NCBI GenBank assembly: GCA_934448295.1
Contig: CAKSEY010000009.1
Span: 60,062 to 124,061 of the forward strand
Direction: 5' to 3'
DNA: 64,000 nucleotides
DNA from: an uncultured Oscillospiraceae bacterium
GTDB lineage: Bacteria > Bacillota > Clostridia > Oscillospirales > Ruminococcaceae
The position numbers were made by a program, and so were the translations under genes. Of the stretch, positions 16,573 through 25,911 are shown one piece after another (position 1 is the stretch's first letter; each line of letters opens with the position of its first letter). The notes below the pieces were generated by a model, which was not told the origin of the DNA, searched no databases, and saw only the letters and a program-made list of their open reading frames with translations.

Positions 16573-17187
16573 ATGAAGGTCATTCTTGCAGTTTTGCCTG
16601 CGGCGGCGATCATATGCAGCCTGTTCACAGGCAGTCTTTCTGAGGTCTCCTCGTCCGTGCTGGAGAGCGCCGGAGCCGCAGTATCCCTCGCGATAACGCT
16701 CTGCGGCATCATGTGCCTGTGGAGCGGTCTGATGAAGGTCGCCGAGGAATCCGGGGCGGTAAAGCTGCTTTCCGGGCTGCTTTCGCCGGTTCTGTCGCTG
16801 CTGTTCCGGGGACTGGAAAAAGGCGGGCGCGCCATGCAGCTTATTTCCATGAACATCTCCGCGAACATTCTCGGTCTTGGGAACGCCACGACCCCGCTTG
16901 GGATCCGCGCGATGGAAGCTATCCAGGAGGAAGAGGCGGGGCTCCGCGGGGCGAAAGGCGAGACCGCCAGCGACAACATGATACTCCTGACGGTGCTCAA
17001 CACCGCCAGCTTACAGATAATCCCCGCGACCGCCGCAGCGCTCCGGGCGGCGCAGGGAGCGGCGCGCCCCATGGAGATACTGCCGTGCGTGTGGATAGTT
17101 TCCGCGTACTCGCTTGCGATAGCCGTGGGCGCGGCAAAGCTGATGGCGTGGGTCTCACGCAGGAGGTGCGGTAATGTCGCTGACTGA
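16573..17187 (+). CDS. spmA: Spore maturation protein A
   Basis: 204 residues with several membrane helices and a nucleoside-recognition (Gate) domain: NISANILGLGNATTPLGIRAM is the family signature. SpmA and SpmB are needed for spore core dehydration and heat resistance in Bacillus and Clostridium. The ATG at 16573 has GGGAGGAA 7 nt upstream and is preferred over an in-frame ATG 24 bases earlier. Its 3' end overlaps spmB by 14 bp, so the two are translated from one message. Their presence supports an endospore former. Confidence 0.93.
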   Translation: MKVILAVLPAAAIICSLFTGSLSEVSSSVLESAGAAVSLAITLCGIMCLWSGLMKVAEESGAVKLLSGLLSPVLSLLFRGLEKGGRAMQLISMNISANILGLGNATTPLGIRAMEAIQEEEAGLRGAKGETASDNMILLTVLNTASLQIIPATAAALRAAQGAARPMEILPCVWIVSAYSLAIAVGAAKLMAWVSRRRCGNVAD

Positions 17188-17695
17188 CCTGATTATTCCG
17201 GTGATATTTGCCGCAGTGCTCATCTTCGGGTATGCGCGGAAGGTGGACGTGTTCCGGGTCTTCTGCGATGGAGCCGCCGAAGGGCTGCGCACCACCGCCG
17301 ACATTCTTCCGGCGCTGATACTCCTGCTGGTCAGCGTTGGAATGCTCCGGGCGAGCGGCGCGGTGGCTCTGCTGACAGATTTCCTTTCTCCGCTGTGCAG
17401 TCTGGTGGGCTTCCCGCCTGAATGTATGCAGATGGTGCTGCTTCGCCCGTTTTCCGGCAGCGGAGCCCTCGCCGTTTACGACGGAATAGCCGGTCAGTGC
17501 GGCGCGGACAGCTTCCCCGAGCGGGTGGCGGCGGTGCTCCTTGGCTCCTCGGAAACCACATTTTATACGGTGGCGGTGTATTTTTCGGCGGTAAAGGTGC
17601 GCCGGACAAGGTACGCAGTCCCCGCCGCCCTCACCGCAGACCTGACGGCATGGCTGGTGTGCGGCCTCACAGTCGGACTGATACTGGGCACTTGA
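17174..17695 (+). CDS. spmB: Spore maturation protein B
   Basis: 173-residue membrane protein, second partner of the SpmAB pair. Typical segments are VPVIFAAVLIFGYARK-like helix 1, ADILPALILLLVSVGMLRASGA, RPFSGSGALAVYDG and LGSSETTFYTVAVYF, the last two being the conserved Gate-domain motifs. It overlaps spmA by 14 bp with the ribosome binding site inside spmA. No further spore gene follows; the next gene has its own promoter that overlaps the spmB stop. Confidence 0.92.
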   Translation: MSLTDLIIPVIFAAVLIFGYARKVDVFRVFCDGAAEGLRTTADILPALILLLVSVGMLRASGAVALLTDFLSPLCSLVGFPPECMQMVLLRPFSGSGALAVYDGIAGQCGADSFPERVAAVLLGSSETTFYTVAVYFSAVKVRRTRYAVPAALTADLTAWLVCGLTVGLILGT

Positions 17696-17720
17696 TTTTT
17701 TGCTTAATTTGTAGTATAAT
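17692..17720 (+). promoter_or_regulatory. Promoter of the CCA-adding-type enzyme gene
   Basis: TTGATT (17692-17697), 17-bp spacer, TATAAT (17715-17720). Its -35 overlaps the spmB stop codon. Confidence 0.75.
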
Positions 17721-17751
17721 GGTAGTATAGTTCGATTCAGGGGTGATAGGA

Positions 17752-19338
17752 TTGATAATACTTCCGGAACAGGTCACACAGGCGATACAGGTCCTGGAAA
17801 ACGCCGGATATGACGCGTATATAGTCGGCGAGTGCGTGCGGGAGCTGCTGCTTGACAACAATCCTCAGGATTACGACATCGTGACGAATGCCGGGATAAA
17901 CGACATTCTGTTCGCGTTCCGGGATTACCGCATTTCAGACGAGGGAATGAGCCGCGGCGAGGTTCTGGTGACCGTGGTCGGCATGATAATCCAGGTTTCC
18001 CCCTACCGCCGCGAGGTGGTGGGCAACCGCGTGATGTACGCCGAGGATCTTGAAACCGACCTTTTCCGCCGGGGATTCACGATGAATGCCATGGCGTACA
18101 GTCCGCGCACCGGGCTTATCGACCCGTTCGGCGGCAGAGCCTCCCTCAGACCGGCGCCTGAAATGATAGCCGAGGAGGAGCGCGAGGAGCAGATTGAGCT
18201 CCGCGACCCGGAAACTCCCGAGGAGCTTGCCTCCCGCCGAAGCGGAGTGACAAGGCTCCCTGCAAGGGTCATCGCTATCGGAGAAATGCAGTCCCGCACT
18301 GTCAGGGAAAACGGGAAGAACTCCACAGAGACCTGGTACGATATGTCCAGGTGCTTCACCTCCGACCCGTCCAGGATACTGGAGGCTATCCGCTATTGCT
18401 CCGAGGGGGAGTACGTTATCGAGGAAAAGACCCGGGAAGCTATCCGCGCGAATGTAAGCTGCTTTGAATATGCGGAAAAGGACAAGCTTTTCAACGAGCT
18501 TTCCCGCATTGTAATGGGAAAATACGCAGGACGCGTGCTGGAGCAGTACGCAGATATCCTGAAATATCTGATACCGGAAATAGAGCCGTGCATTGATTTC
18601 GAGCAGCACAGCGTGCACCACGACTACACCGTCTGGACGCACATATGCAAGTCCGTGGGCTACTCGGTGCCGGAGCTTCCGATTCGCTTTGCAATGCTGT
18701 TCCACGACATCGGAAAGCCGGATTGCTGCGCCATCGACTGGCAGGGTCACGGGCGCTTCAAGGGTCACGGGGAGCGCAGCAGGCTTCTTGCGGAGCGCAT
18801 AATGCGTCGGCTGGAGTTCCCGCAGCAGCTTGCCGGGGAAGTGAGCTGGCTGGTTTACTACCACGACAAGGATATCCCGGAGGAGCGCGCCGACCTGAAG
18901 CGCCTGCTTGACCAGCTTGGCGCGGAGGATCTCCGCAAGCTGATACAGTGCTCGATAGCTGACTGCCGCGCAAAGAAGCAGGATTCCGAAACGGCGGATG
19001 TGCAGCGGCTGAGGGCTTCTGCCGCCGCGCTTAAGGAGATACTTGACACGGGTGAGTGCTACAACATACGCCAGCTTGCGATAACCCAGCGCGAGCTTCT
19101 GGAGCGCCGCCTTGTCTCAAACGAGCAGGAGGCGGAGCAGCTCATAAACGCGCTGTTCGACATGGTTCTTGACAAGCCGAGCTTCAACAACAAGCTCATG
19201 CTTCTGGACATGGCGGAGAAGAGCAAGCAGCGGCTTGAAGAGATAAAGGCGCAGAGAGAACGCGCCGCAGAGAAGCGCGCTTCGCAGGCACTGAAGCACC
19301 GCCGCTCCGAGCCCGTATTCACGCGAAAAAAGAATTAA
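17752..19338 (+). CDS. cca: CCA tRNA nucleotidyltransferase with HD domain
   Basis: About 528 residues. The polymerase-beta-type head has GECVRELLLDNNPQDYDIVT with the metal-binding Asp pair, then RRGFTMNAMAY and DPSRILEAIRY of the class II CCA-adding neck, and a C-terminal HD domain (MLFHDIGKP, GHGERSRLLAERI). It adds or repairs the 3' CCA of tRNAs. Between the FGG motif and the neck is an unusual ~60-residue acidic insert (EEEREEQIELRDPETPEE onward). The start is taken as TTG at 17752 because AGGGG lies 8 nt before it; a GTG at 17743 has no site. The extreme C-terminus is Lys/Arg-rich and may bind RNA. Confidence 0.9.
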   Translation: MIILPEQVTQAIQVLENAGYDAYIVGECVRELLLDNNPQDYDIVTNAGINDILFAFRDYRISDEGMSRGEVLVTVVGMIIQVSPYRREVVGNRVMYAEDLETDLFRRGFTMNAMAYSPRTGLIDPFGGRASLRPAPEMIAEEEREEQIELRDPETPEELASRRSGVTRLPARVIAIGEMQSRTVRENGKNSTETWYDMSRCFTSDPSRILEAIRYCSEGEYVIEEKTREAIRANVSCFEYAEKDKLFNELSRIVMGKYAGRVLEQYADILKYLIPEIEPCIDFEQHSVHHDYTVWTHICKSVGYSVPELPIRFAMLFHDIGKPDCCAIDWQGHGRFKGHGERSRLLAERIMRRLEFPQQLAGEVSWLVYYHDKDIPEERADLKRLLDQLGAEDLRKLIQCSIADCRAKKQDSETADVQRLRASAAALKEILDTGECYNIRQLAITQRELLERRLVSNEQEAEQLINALFDMVLDKPSFNNKLMLLDMAEKSKQRLEEIKAQRERAAEKRASQALKHRRSEPVFTRKKN

Positions 19339-19345
19339 AAACACG

Positions 19346-19372
19346 AGCCGCGCTTCATTATGGAGCGCGGCT
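19346..19372. terminator. Bidirectional terminator between cca and rlmA
   Basis: AGCCGCGCT (19346-19354) pairs with AGCGCGGCT (19364-19372) across a 9-nt loop between convergent genes. Confidence 0.75.
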
Positions 19373-19376
19373 GATT

Positions 19377-20246
19377 TCATATAACGCGGTAGCAAAGCAC
19401 TTGAAAGCTGATCTCAGTGGAGAAGCTGTCCTCGGTGCCAAAGTAGCTGTAAAGCCTGCCGCTGTCGTGCCGGGAGGTCTTGTAATAGTACGGGGTCATG
19501 GTGAACAGCGCGTTCAGCAGCTCCTGGTCTTTCAGCACTATAGTGCCGTTCACACCGCGCTTTTCCAGAAGCTCCATTCCGGGAATGTCGTAGGGCTTGA
19601 CCTCGTTCAGCCGCGGCTGGTCGTAGATGAGGGATTTCAGCCCGAACAGGTGGCGCTCCCCGGGTATCGCCGTGATTATGACCCCGCCGGGCTTCACCAC
19701 GCGCAGAAGCTCCTCCCGCTGGAACGGCGCGAAAATCACCGCCGCAAGGTCGGCGCATTTGTCCTCAAAAGGGAGCCGGAACACGCTCGCCGCTGCGCAG
19801 AAAATATCCCGCCGTATCCCGTTTGCGTTTATGCGGGAGTGCGCCGCCGCCAGCGCGTTTTTCGAGATATCCACGCCGAAAACCCTCATCCCCGGGACGG
19901 CTTCGTACATTCCAACGGTGTAGTAGCCCTCGCCGCAGCCGCAGTCCAGCATTACCGGCGCGGTCAGCCCGGACGCGTACTTTGCGGCGCATTCGCACAG
20001 GCAGTCACGCAGCCCCGAGTAGGCTCCGCTGTCGAGGAACTGACGGCGCGCAGCCACCATCTCCTTGCTGTCGCCGGGATCCTTCACGTTCTTGTGCTGC
20101 GAGAGAAGCAGGTTGACGTACCCCTTCGCGGATATATCAAAGCTGTGCCCCCTGCGGCAGCGCAGGGAGTTTCCGTCCCTGACGAGCGCTTCTGCAGTGC
20201 CATTTTCCGAGCATACGGGGCATATCAGCGGGAGTTTTTCAGCCAT
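19377..20246 (-). CDS. rlmA: 23S rRNA guanine methyltransferase, RlmA family
   Basis: 289 residues. The N-terminal zinc finger of RlmA (CPVC near residue 10, then CRRGHSFD at ~30) is followed by GYVNLLL and the SAM-binding motif LDCGCGEGYYTVG, with FAPFQREELLRVVKPGG later. RlmA enzymes methylate N1 of G745 or G748 in helix 35 of 23S rRNA; members of the second type give tylosin resistance. Which position is used here cannot be told. GGAGG precedes the ATG and a TTGAAA-N17-TATAAT promoter lies just upstream. Confidence 0.88.
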   Translation of the reverse strand: MAEKLPLICPVCSENGTAEALVRDGNSLRCRRGHSFDISAKGYVNLLLSQHKNVKDPGDSKEMVAARRQFLDSGAYSGLRDCLCECAAKYASGLTAPVMLDCGCGEGYYTVGMYEAVPGMRVFGVDISKNALAAAHSRINANGIRRDIFCAAASVFRLPFEDKCADLAAVIFAPFQREELLRVVKPGGVIITAIPGERHLFGLKSLIYDQPRLNEVKPYDIPGMELLEKRGVNGTIVLKDQELLNALFTMTPYYYKTSRHDSGRLYSYFGTEDSFSTEISFQVLCYRVI

Positions 20247-20278
20247 ATTTAAAGACCTCCGAAATGAAATATGTTTTT

Positions 20279-20307
20279 ATTATATACCATCACAATGACA
20301 TTTTCAA
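20279..20307 (-). promoter_or_regulatory. Promoter of the rlmA-like gene
   Basis: TTGAAA (20302-20307), 17-bp spacer, TATAAT (20279-20284) on the minus strand. Confidence 0.7.
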
Positions 20308-20395
20308 GTGCTGTTTTTCGCCGGTTGTTGTTGGTATTGCACAAAACATATAATGGAATTTGTACATCACACATCAAAATTTCACACAAAACCGG

Positions 20396-20424
20396 TTGAT
20401 TTTTATACAAGTTTACTATATAAT
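20396..20424 (+). promoter_or_regulatory. Promoter of the EF-G paralogue
   Basis: TTGATT (20396-20401), 17-bp spacer, TATAAT (20419-20424). Confidence 0.75.
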
Positions 20425-20484
20425 ATATTCATGGAGATCCAGCACAGGCTGTATCAGCCAAATAATCATTCGGAGGTCAACCCC

Positions 20485-22509
20485 ATGAAAGCATTCACTG
20501 CTGACAAAATCAGAAACATATTACTTGCCGGCCACGGCGGGAGCGGAAAGACTGCATTAGCTGAGGCTATGCTGTTCAAGTCAGGAATGACTGAGCGCAT
20601 GGGCAGCACTAACGAAGGCAGTACGGTCTGCGATTTCGACCCGGAAGAGATCCGCCGTAAGATTTCGATAAATTCCTCTCTGGCTTCCACAGTATGGAAG
20701 GATACCAGAATAAACATAATAGACGCGCCCGGTCAGTTCGATTTCGTGGGCGGAATGTACGAGGGAATGCGCGCGGCTGAGTCCGTCATCATCACCGTTA
20801 ACGGCAAGGACGGCGTGTGCCCCGGAACCATCAAGGCGTACAACCTCGCGGCAGGGCAGAACAAGGCGAGAATGTTGGCAGTCACCTGCATGGAGGTCGA
20901 GAACTCCGACTTCTATAAAGTCCACACACAGCTCAAAACCGTGTTCGGACCGTCTGTGTGCCCGGTAGTTGTGCCGTTCGACAAGCACGGTCCGGTCGAG
21001 GCGTACATAAATCTGCTGACGATGAAAGCGTACAGCTACGACAAGAAGGGGCAGCCCACAGAGGTGCCCATGCCCGCTTCCGAGAACAGGATCGCGGGTC
21101 TGCGGGCTTCCATGGCGGAGGCCGTGGCTGAGACCAACGAGGAGTTCATGGAGAAGTTCTTCAACGGCGAGGATTTCACGCACGACGAGCTTGTAAAGGG
21201 GATCCACGACGGCGTGGCGAGCGGCGCTATAACCCCGCTGGTTTGCTGCGCGAACGACACCCTTTCCGGAGTTGATATGCTCCTTGACGACGTGGTGGAT
21301 ATGCTCCCGTCCCCGAACGAGCGCAGGCTTGAGACCCTTGACGGCGAGATTCTTGACTATGACGAGAACAAGCCGCTCAAGGCGTTCGTGTTCAAGACTG
21401 TCGCTGACCCGTTCGTTGGAAAGATAAGCGCGATAAAGGTCATTCAGGGCAGGCTGACCTCCGGAACCACCGCTGTAAACGCGCGCACCGGCGAGAGCGT
21501 CCGCCTTGGAAAGCTTGTGAAGCTGTTGGGCAAGAAGCAGGAGGAAGTCGCCGAAGCCCTTGCCGGAGATATCGTTGCGGCGATAAAGCTTGAAGCCGCG
21601 ACCAACGACACGCTCTGCGCCCCCGAGGCTGTGGCGGCGCTGGAGCCCACACAATTCCCGGAGGCATGCTACTTCCGCGCGGTGAATCTCGCTGACGGCG
21701 GCGATGAAGCGAAGCTCTCTGCGGCGATACGCAGGCTGCTTGAAGAGGATCTCACGCTGAAATACGTCCACAACCACGAAACGCACCAGCGCATGATTGG
21801 CGGTCTGGGCGAACAGCACCTGGACGTTGCGGCTTCCAAGCTGAAATCCAAGTTCGGCATGGACGTGAAGATGTCCGAGCCGAAGATAGCTTACCGCGAG
21901 GCGATACGCAAAAAGGCGACCGTCGAGAGCAAATACAAGAAGCAGTCCGGCGGCCACGGTCAGTACGGTCATGTCAAGATAGAGTTCGAGCCGTATGACG
22001 GCGACGAGCTGCTGTTTGAGGAAAAGATTTTCGGCGGCAGCGTTCCGAAGAACTTCTTCCCGGCGGTAGAAAAGGGACTCCAGGAGGCGGCAGAGCACGG
22101 CTCCATAGGCGGATTCCCGGTGGTAAGGCTGAAAGCAACGCTGATAGACGGAAGCTACCACCCGGTGGACAGCTCCGAAATGGCGTTCAAGACGGCGGCT
22201 TCCATGGCGTTCAAGGACTGCATGAAGGAAGCTCAGCCCTATCTGCTTGAGCCTGTACAGAGCCTGAAAATACTTGTCCCGGACGACAAGCAGGGCGATG
22301 TTATGAGCACCCTGTCAAAGCGGCGCGGTTCCGTCCTCGGCATGAATTCCGCAGGGAACGGCATGACCGAGCTTCTCGCGGAGGCTCCGCAGGCGGAGCT
22401 TTCGGACTTCGCGCTGGCGCTCCGCCAGATAACCCAGGGCCTCGGGGAGTTCACCGCTGAATTTGCGCGGTACGATATGCTCCCTCCCGGAACTGAAATA
22501 AAGTCATAA
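20485..22509 (+). CDS. EF-G-like translational GTPase paralogue with degenerate G4 motif
   Basis: 674 residues with the five-domain EF-G layout. G1 is GHGGSGKT (16-23) and G3 DAPG (80-83) intact. The G4 site, normally NKMD before REN-x-DF, reads TCME (134-137), so the guanine-specifying Asn and Asp are gone. Switch I has Ser instead of Thr (KISIN). Domain IV keeps SGGHGQYGHV, and domain V ends LPPGTEIKS. It belongs to the EF-G-like group found beside canonical EF-G in Firmicutes, whose role is unsettled. The ATG at 20485 follows CGGAGG; 59 upstream in-frame codons overlap the promoter and are not coding. Confidence 0.88.
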   Translation: MKAFTADKIRNILLAGHGGSGKTALAEAMLFKSGMTERMGSTNEGSTVCDFDPEEIRRKISINSSLASTVWKDTRINIIDAPGQFDFVGGMYEGMRAAESVIITVNGKDGVCPGTIKAYNLAAGQNKARMLAVTCMEVENSDFYKVHTQLKTVFGPSVCPVVVPFDKHGPVEAYINLLTMKAYSYDKKGQPTEVPMPASENRIAGLRASMAEAVAETNEEFMEKFFNGEDFTHDELVKGIHDGVASGAITPLVCCANDTLSGVDMLLDDVVDMLPSPNERRLETLDGEILDYDENKPLKAFVFKTVADPFVGKISAIKVIQGRLTSGTTAVNARTGESVRLGKLVKLLGKKQEEVAEALAGDIVAAIKLEAATNDTLCAPEAVAALEPTQFPEACYFRAVNLADGGDEAKLSAAIRRLLEEDLTLKYVHNHETHQRMIGGLGEQHLDVAASKLKSKFGMDVKMSEPKIAYREAIRKKATVESKYKKQSGGHGQYGHVKIEFEPYDGDELLFEEKIFGGSVPKNFFPAVEKGLQEAAEHGSIGGFPVVRLKATLIDGSYHPVDSSEMAFKTAASMAFKDCMKEAQPYLLEPVQSLKILVPDDKQGDVMSTLSKRRGSVLGMNSAGNGMTELLAEAPQAELSDFALALRQITQGLGEFTAEFARYDMLPPGTEIKS

Positions 22510-22512
22510 ACA

Positions 22513-22547
22513 ATAGCTCCCCGGAACTTCAAATCCCGGGGAGCTAT
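22513..22547. terminator. Bidirectional terminator
   Basis: ATAGCTCCCCGG (22513-22524) pairs perfectly with CCGGGGAGCTAT (22536-22547) between convergent genes. Confidence 0.85.
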
Positions 22548-22552
22548 GCTAT

Positions 22553-23863
22553 TTATTTCATGAATACAAAGCTGTCGAGCATGAATAGCTGCCTGCCTTT
22601 CATGCTGTCGGCAAACCAGCCCTCGTAGCCGCTTTCCGCAACAAGGAACACCGAGTGCCTGCCGGAAGCGGCTTTGATCCTGCCGCCGATAACTCCGCCG
22701 TCCTCGCCGAATTCAACGGTGCCGAGCTCCTCGCCGTTTTCGCCGTCCAGAAGAATGCGTATCTTTCCCTTGGAGCCACAGCCGCGCACCTTCAGCCGAA
22801 CCTGCATGGTTTTAGACGAGTAGTCTTCGCCGAAATCAAAGTACTTCCAGCCCATAACGCAGCCGTCCGTGATGTTGGTCACGGGGCGCTCGAACACGTT
22901 TGTTTCCGTGATGTAGCACCCGCCTTTCAGCACGCAGGCGGTCTCGGCGGGAGTGACCTGATACGGGTTGAGGGATTCCTCAAAGCCCAGGGAGGTCATT
23001 TCTACCTGCGGGATAGTTCCGTCCGGGAGAAGCTCAATGCGCTCAACGCAGCCCCTGCGTGACATTATCGTGCCGTTTGTCATGCGGTGATAGAAGATGT
23101 ACCACTGCCCGTTTATGCAGCATACTGAGCCGTGATTGTTCCCGCCGGGGAAGTCGACCCCGTTGTCAACGATAGTCCCACGGTAGGTGAAAGGCCCAGT
23201 CGGGCTGTCTGAGGTCGCGTAGTCAAGGCAGCTTCCTCTCTGCGGCGAGTAGATGAGGTAATAGGTGCCGTTTATCTTGCGCGGGGAGCATGCCTCAAAG
23301 AATCTGTGCGGCTCTGCGGTGGGGATTATGTCCAGCTTGTAGCTTCCCGGGACTACCTCGTACATATTGTCTTTCAGCTCGCACATATAGCTTCCCTGAT
23401 ACCCGCAGTAGATGTACACCCTGCCGTCGTCGTCCACAAGCACTCCCGGGTCGATGAACGTTCCGTTGTCGTAGTGGTTCGGGATATCGTATTCGTATCT
23501 GGAAAGAAGCCTAAACGGCCCCTCCGGGCGGTCGGCGACAGCTACGCAGCCCTTTGCGTTCACTATATATGCGTAGAGGTAGTATTTCCCGCCGCGCTCC
23601 ACAACGTCCGGCGCAAACAGGAGCTGGTCAGTCCAGTCAACGTCGGAGGGGGAGTCAGCGCCGTCGTTGGTGCGGAAAATATCGCCGTGGCACACCCATT
23701 TGTTCGGGTCGCTGAGCGGAGCAGACCACACTTTCAGCTTGTAGTCGCAGAAGTCGATGGAGTTCTTTCTGTCGTGTGAGCCGTAAACATAAATACGGTC
23801 GCCGAATACTCTGGGTTCGCCGTCGGGAATGTATTCCCAACTTGGAAGATATGGGTTAGCCAT
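22553..23863 (-). CDS. Glycoside hydrolase family 43 protein with C-terminal carbohydrate-binding module
   Basis: 436 residues, no signal peptide, so intracellular. The five-bladed beta-propeller starts MANPYLPSWEYIPDGEPRVF (catalytic-base Asp in PDGEP-type motif), continues with YGSHDR, FAPDVV, FIDPGVLVDDDGRVYIYCG, FFEACSPRKINGTYYLIYS (acid Glu) and GNNHGSVC. The last ~130 residues resemble a CBM6-type beta-sandwich. GH43 enzymes act on arabinose- or xylose-containing oligosaccharides. The ATG at 23863 has GAGGTG; upstream codons in frame have no site. It is monocistronic with its own promoter and fits a plant-fibre or dietary-glycan lifestyle. Confidence 0.9.
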   Translation of the reverse strand: MANPYLPSWEYIPDGEPRVFGDRIYVYGSHDRKNSIDFCDYKLKVWSAPLSDPNKWVCHGDIFRTNDGADSPSDVDWTDQLLFAPDVVERGGKYYLYAYIVNAKGCVAVADRPEGPFRLLSRYEYDIPNHYDNGTFIDPGVLVDDDGRVYIYCGYQGSYMCELKDNMYEVVPGSYKLDIIPTAEPHRFFEACSPRKINGTYYLIYSPQRGSCLDYATSDSPTGPFTYRGTIVDNGVDFPGGNNHGSVCCINGQWYIFYHRMTNGTIMSRRGCVERIELLPDGTIPQVEMTSLGFEESLNPYQVTPAETACVLKGGCYITETNVFERPVTNITDGCVMGWKYFDFGEDYSSKTMQVRLKVRGCGSKGKIRILLDGENGEELGTVEFGEDGGVIGGRIKAASGRHSVFLVAESGYEGWFADSMKGRQLFMLDSFVFMK

Positions 23864-23931
23864 AAATTTACACCTCAGCAAGTTTATACAAAATAAAGGA
23901 GAGCGGCGTCTGCCGTTCTTAAACAAGTTGT

Positions 23932-23960
23932 ATTATAACATCTTTCGGCATATTGTACAA
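23932..23960 (-). promoter_or_regulatory. Promoter of the GH43 gene
   Basis: TTGTAC (23955-23960), 17-bp spacer, TATAAT (23932-23937) on the minus strand. Confidence 0.65.
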
Positions 23961-24051
23961 CGAAATATTGGACGTATGATAGCATTTTTTTGCCTTTTTA
24001 ACGAAATCTCAAGGATTTTAAATGGTATTGGCTATTTTTCACATATTTGTG

Positions 24052-24080
24052 TTGACTTTTTTTACGGAAAGTGATAGAAT
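24052..24080 (+). promoter_or_regulatory. Promoter of the first chemoreceptor gene
   Basis: TTGACT (24052-24057), 17-bp spacer, TAGAAT (24075-24080). Confidence 0.65.
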
Positions 24081-24158
24081 GTTTAATGAAGTTAAATATA
24101 GGCATTACTCACTAGTGTGATAACCGGCGGGCGCCGACAATTTGTGGAGGAGAAAGAT

Positions 24159-25832
24159 ATGAAGAACTTAAAGGTTGCAACCAAACTGATCGTTTCATTC
24201 GGAACAGTCATAATCGCGGCAATAGCGTGCGTAGTGCTCGCCGTTGTTGGATTTAAGAACGTCCAGTCAAACATGGATAATATGCTTGATTTCGACGTTA
24301 TCAGTCTTCTGAGGATCAAGGACGTACAGGTTCAGGCTCAGGCCATCGGCAGAAGCGTTTATGCGGCGGCGCTTGAAAATGACCACGACGTTGAAGCCTC
24401 ATACCTGAGCGAGGCTGCGACAGCCTCCACGACTATGATGGATAAGCTCGGACAGATCACCTACACAGAATCTGACGCTCAGCTTGACACACTCAAAGCG
24501 CTGTGCCAGAATATCTCCGACAACCTTCCAAACGTATCCCAGCTTATTGTCGGCGGAACCAACGAAGAGGGTCTGGCGGCATATAAGCAGTACCTGGAAG
24601 CTGACATCAACCAGTGCATCACCATCGGCAACAGCTCTGACCAGGTAATAAACAACGCGGCTCAGAGTACCAGAGCTTCAGTGACCTCTAGCACAAGCGG
24701 CATGAGCATTGCCGTTCTTATCGTAGGTGTTTTCAGTGTGGCTCTCGCCGTTGCAGGCGTAGTCAACCTTACGGTGCTCATCACCAAGCCTGTTGCCGAG
24801 ATCAAAAAAGCCATCGTGAAGATATCCAACGGCGAGCTTGACAGCGAGATTACCTACCAGAGCCGCGATGAATTCGGCGTAATGGCTGACGCGATGCGTG
24901 CAACAGTAGAAGGTCTTTCCAAGCTTATCAGCGATTCTTCTTATATGTATGGAGAGCTTGCAAAGGGCAATTTCAACGTACATACCAACGCCCGCGATGT
25001 ATACAAGGGCGAGTTCAAGCCGCTTCTCGATAACATGAGAGTGCTTGCGACCGAACTCAGCGATACTCTTTCTCAGATCTATCAGTCCGCAGACCAGGTG
25101 GATTCCGGCTCCGAGCAGGTTTCCGCAGGCGCTCAGGCGAACGCTCAGGGCGCTACCGAGCAGGCTGGCTCTGTCGAGGAGCTTGCGGCTACTATCGAGG
25201 AGATCTCCGACAAGATCACCAGGAACGCTCATGACTCCCAGGAAGCAAGCCACAATATTGAAGCGGTCGGCAAAAAGGCTGAGGAATCCAACGACCGCAT
25301 GAAGGATATGCTGGGTGCTATGAAGGAGATCAACGATACCTCCACGCAGATCAGCGACATTATCAACACTATCGAGGACATTGCATTCCAGACCAATATA
25401 CTTGCGCTCAACGCAGCAGTCGAGGCGGCAAGGGCAGGGGAGGCAGGCAAGGGCTTTGCAGTCGTTGCAGACGAGGTAAGAAACCTTGCTTCCAAGTCCG
25501 CTGTTGCTTCCCAGAACACGGCAGATCTTATCCAGCGCTCTATCCACGCAGTTGAGAACGGTTCCAAGATCGCAGACGAGACCGCAGAGTCCCTCGGCGG
25601 CGTTGTTAAGGATATAGAGAGCATAGTTACGACAGTTAACCGCATTTCTTCCGTTAGCGACGAGCAGGCTGAATCCATCAAGCAGGTAACGTCCGGAGTA
25701 GAGCAGATCTCCAATGTCGTTCAGATGAACTCCGCAACGGCAGAGGAAAGCGCGGCAGCTTCCGAGGAGCTTTCCGCACAGGCGACCGCAATGAAGCAGC
25801 TCGTTTCCAGATTCACTCTCAGGGAGAAGTAA
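24159..25832 (+). CDS. Methyl-accepting chemotaxis protein (four-helix-bundle sensor type)
   Basis: 557 residues: TM1 at ~10-32, an extracellular mostly helical ligand domain (~35-185), TM2 at ~190-215, a HAMP domain, and the cytoplasmic signalling coiled coil whose tip DIAFQTNILALNAAVEAARA is the CheA/CheW contact hairpin. The linker contains a stretch (LAKGNFNVHTN) typical of clostridial receptors with an extra HAMP-like segment. The ligand is unknown. The ATG at 24159 follows GGAGGAG; the frame extends 14 codons upstream without a site. It is an orphan receptor gene with no che gene near it. Confidence 0.93.
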   Translation: MKNLKVATKLIVSFGTVIIAAIACVVLAVVGFKNVQSNMDNMLDFDVISLLRIKDVQVQAQAIGRSVYAAALENDHDVEASYLSEAATASTTMMDKLGQITYTESDAQLDTLKALCQNISDNLPNVSQLIVGGTNEEGLAAYKQYLEADINQCITIGNSSDQVINNAAQSTRASVTSSTSGMSIAVLIVGVFSVALAVAGVVNLTVLITKPVAEIKKAIVKISNGELDSEITYQSRDEFGVMADAMRATVEGLSKLISDSSYMYGELAKGNFNVHTNARDVYKGEFKPLLDNMRVLATELSDTLSQIYQSADQVDSGSEQVSAGAQANAQGATEQAGSVEELAATIEEISDKITRNAHDSQEASHNIEAVGKKAEESNDRMKDMLGAMKEINDTSTQISDIINTIEDIAFQTNILALNAAVEAARAGEAGKGFAVVADEVRNLASKSAVASQNTADLIQRSIHAVENGSKIADETAESLGGVVKDIESIVTTVNRISSVSDEQAESIKQVTSGVEQISNVVQMNSATAEESAAASEELSAQATAMKQLVSRFTLREK

Positions 25833-25911
25833 TTAGCAATACATAAGTTAAAGGACGCTTTTCATTGAAAGGCGTTCTTTCAGTCTATCATAAAATATGC
25901 GTACAGCCTTA

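Noticed and set aside
20308..20484. 59 extra N-terminal codons of the EF-G paralogue
   Set aside because: They contain the TATAAT box; CGGAGG precedes the ATG at 20485.
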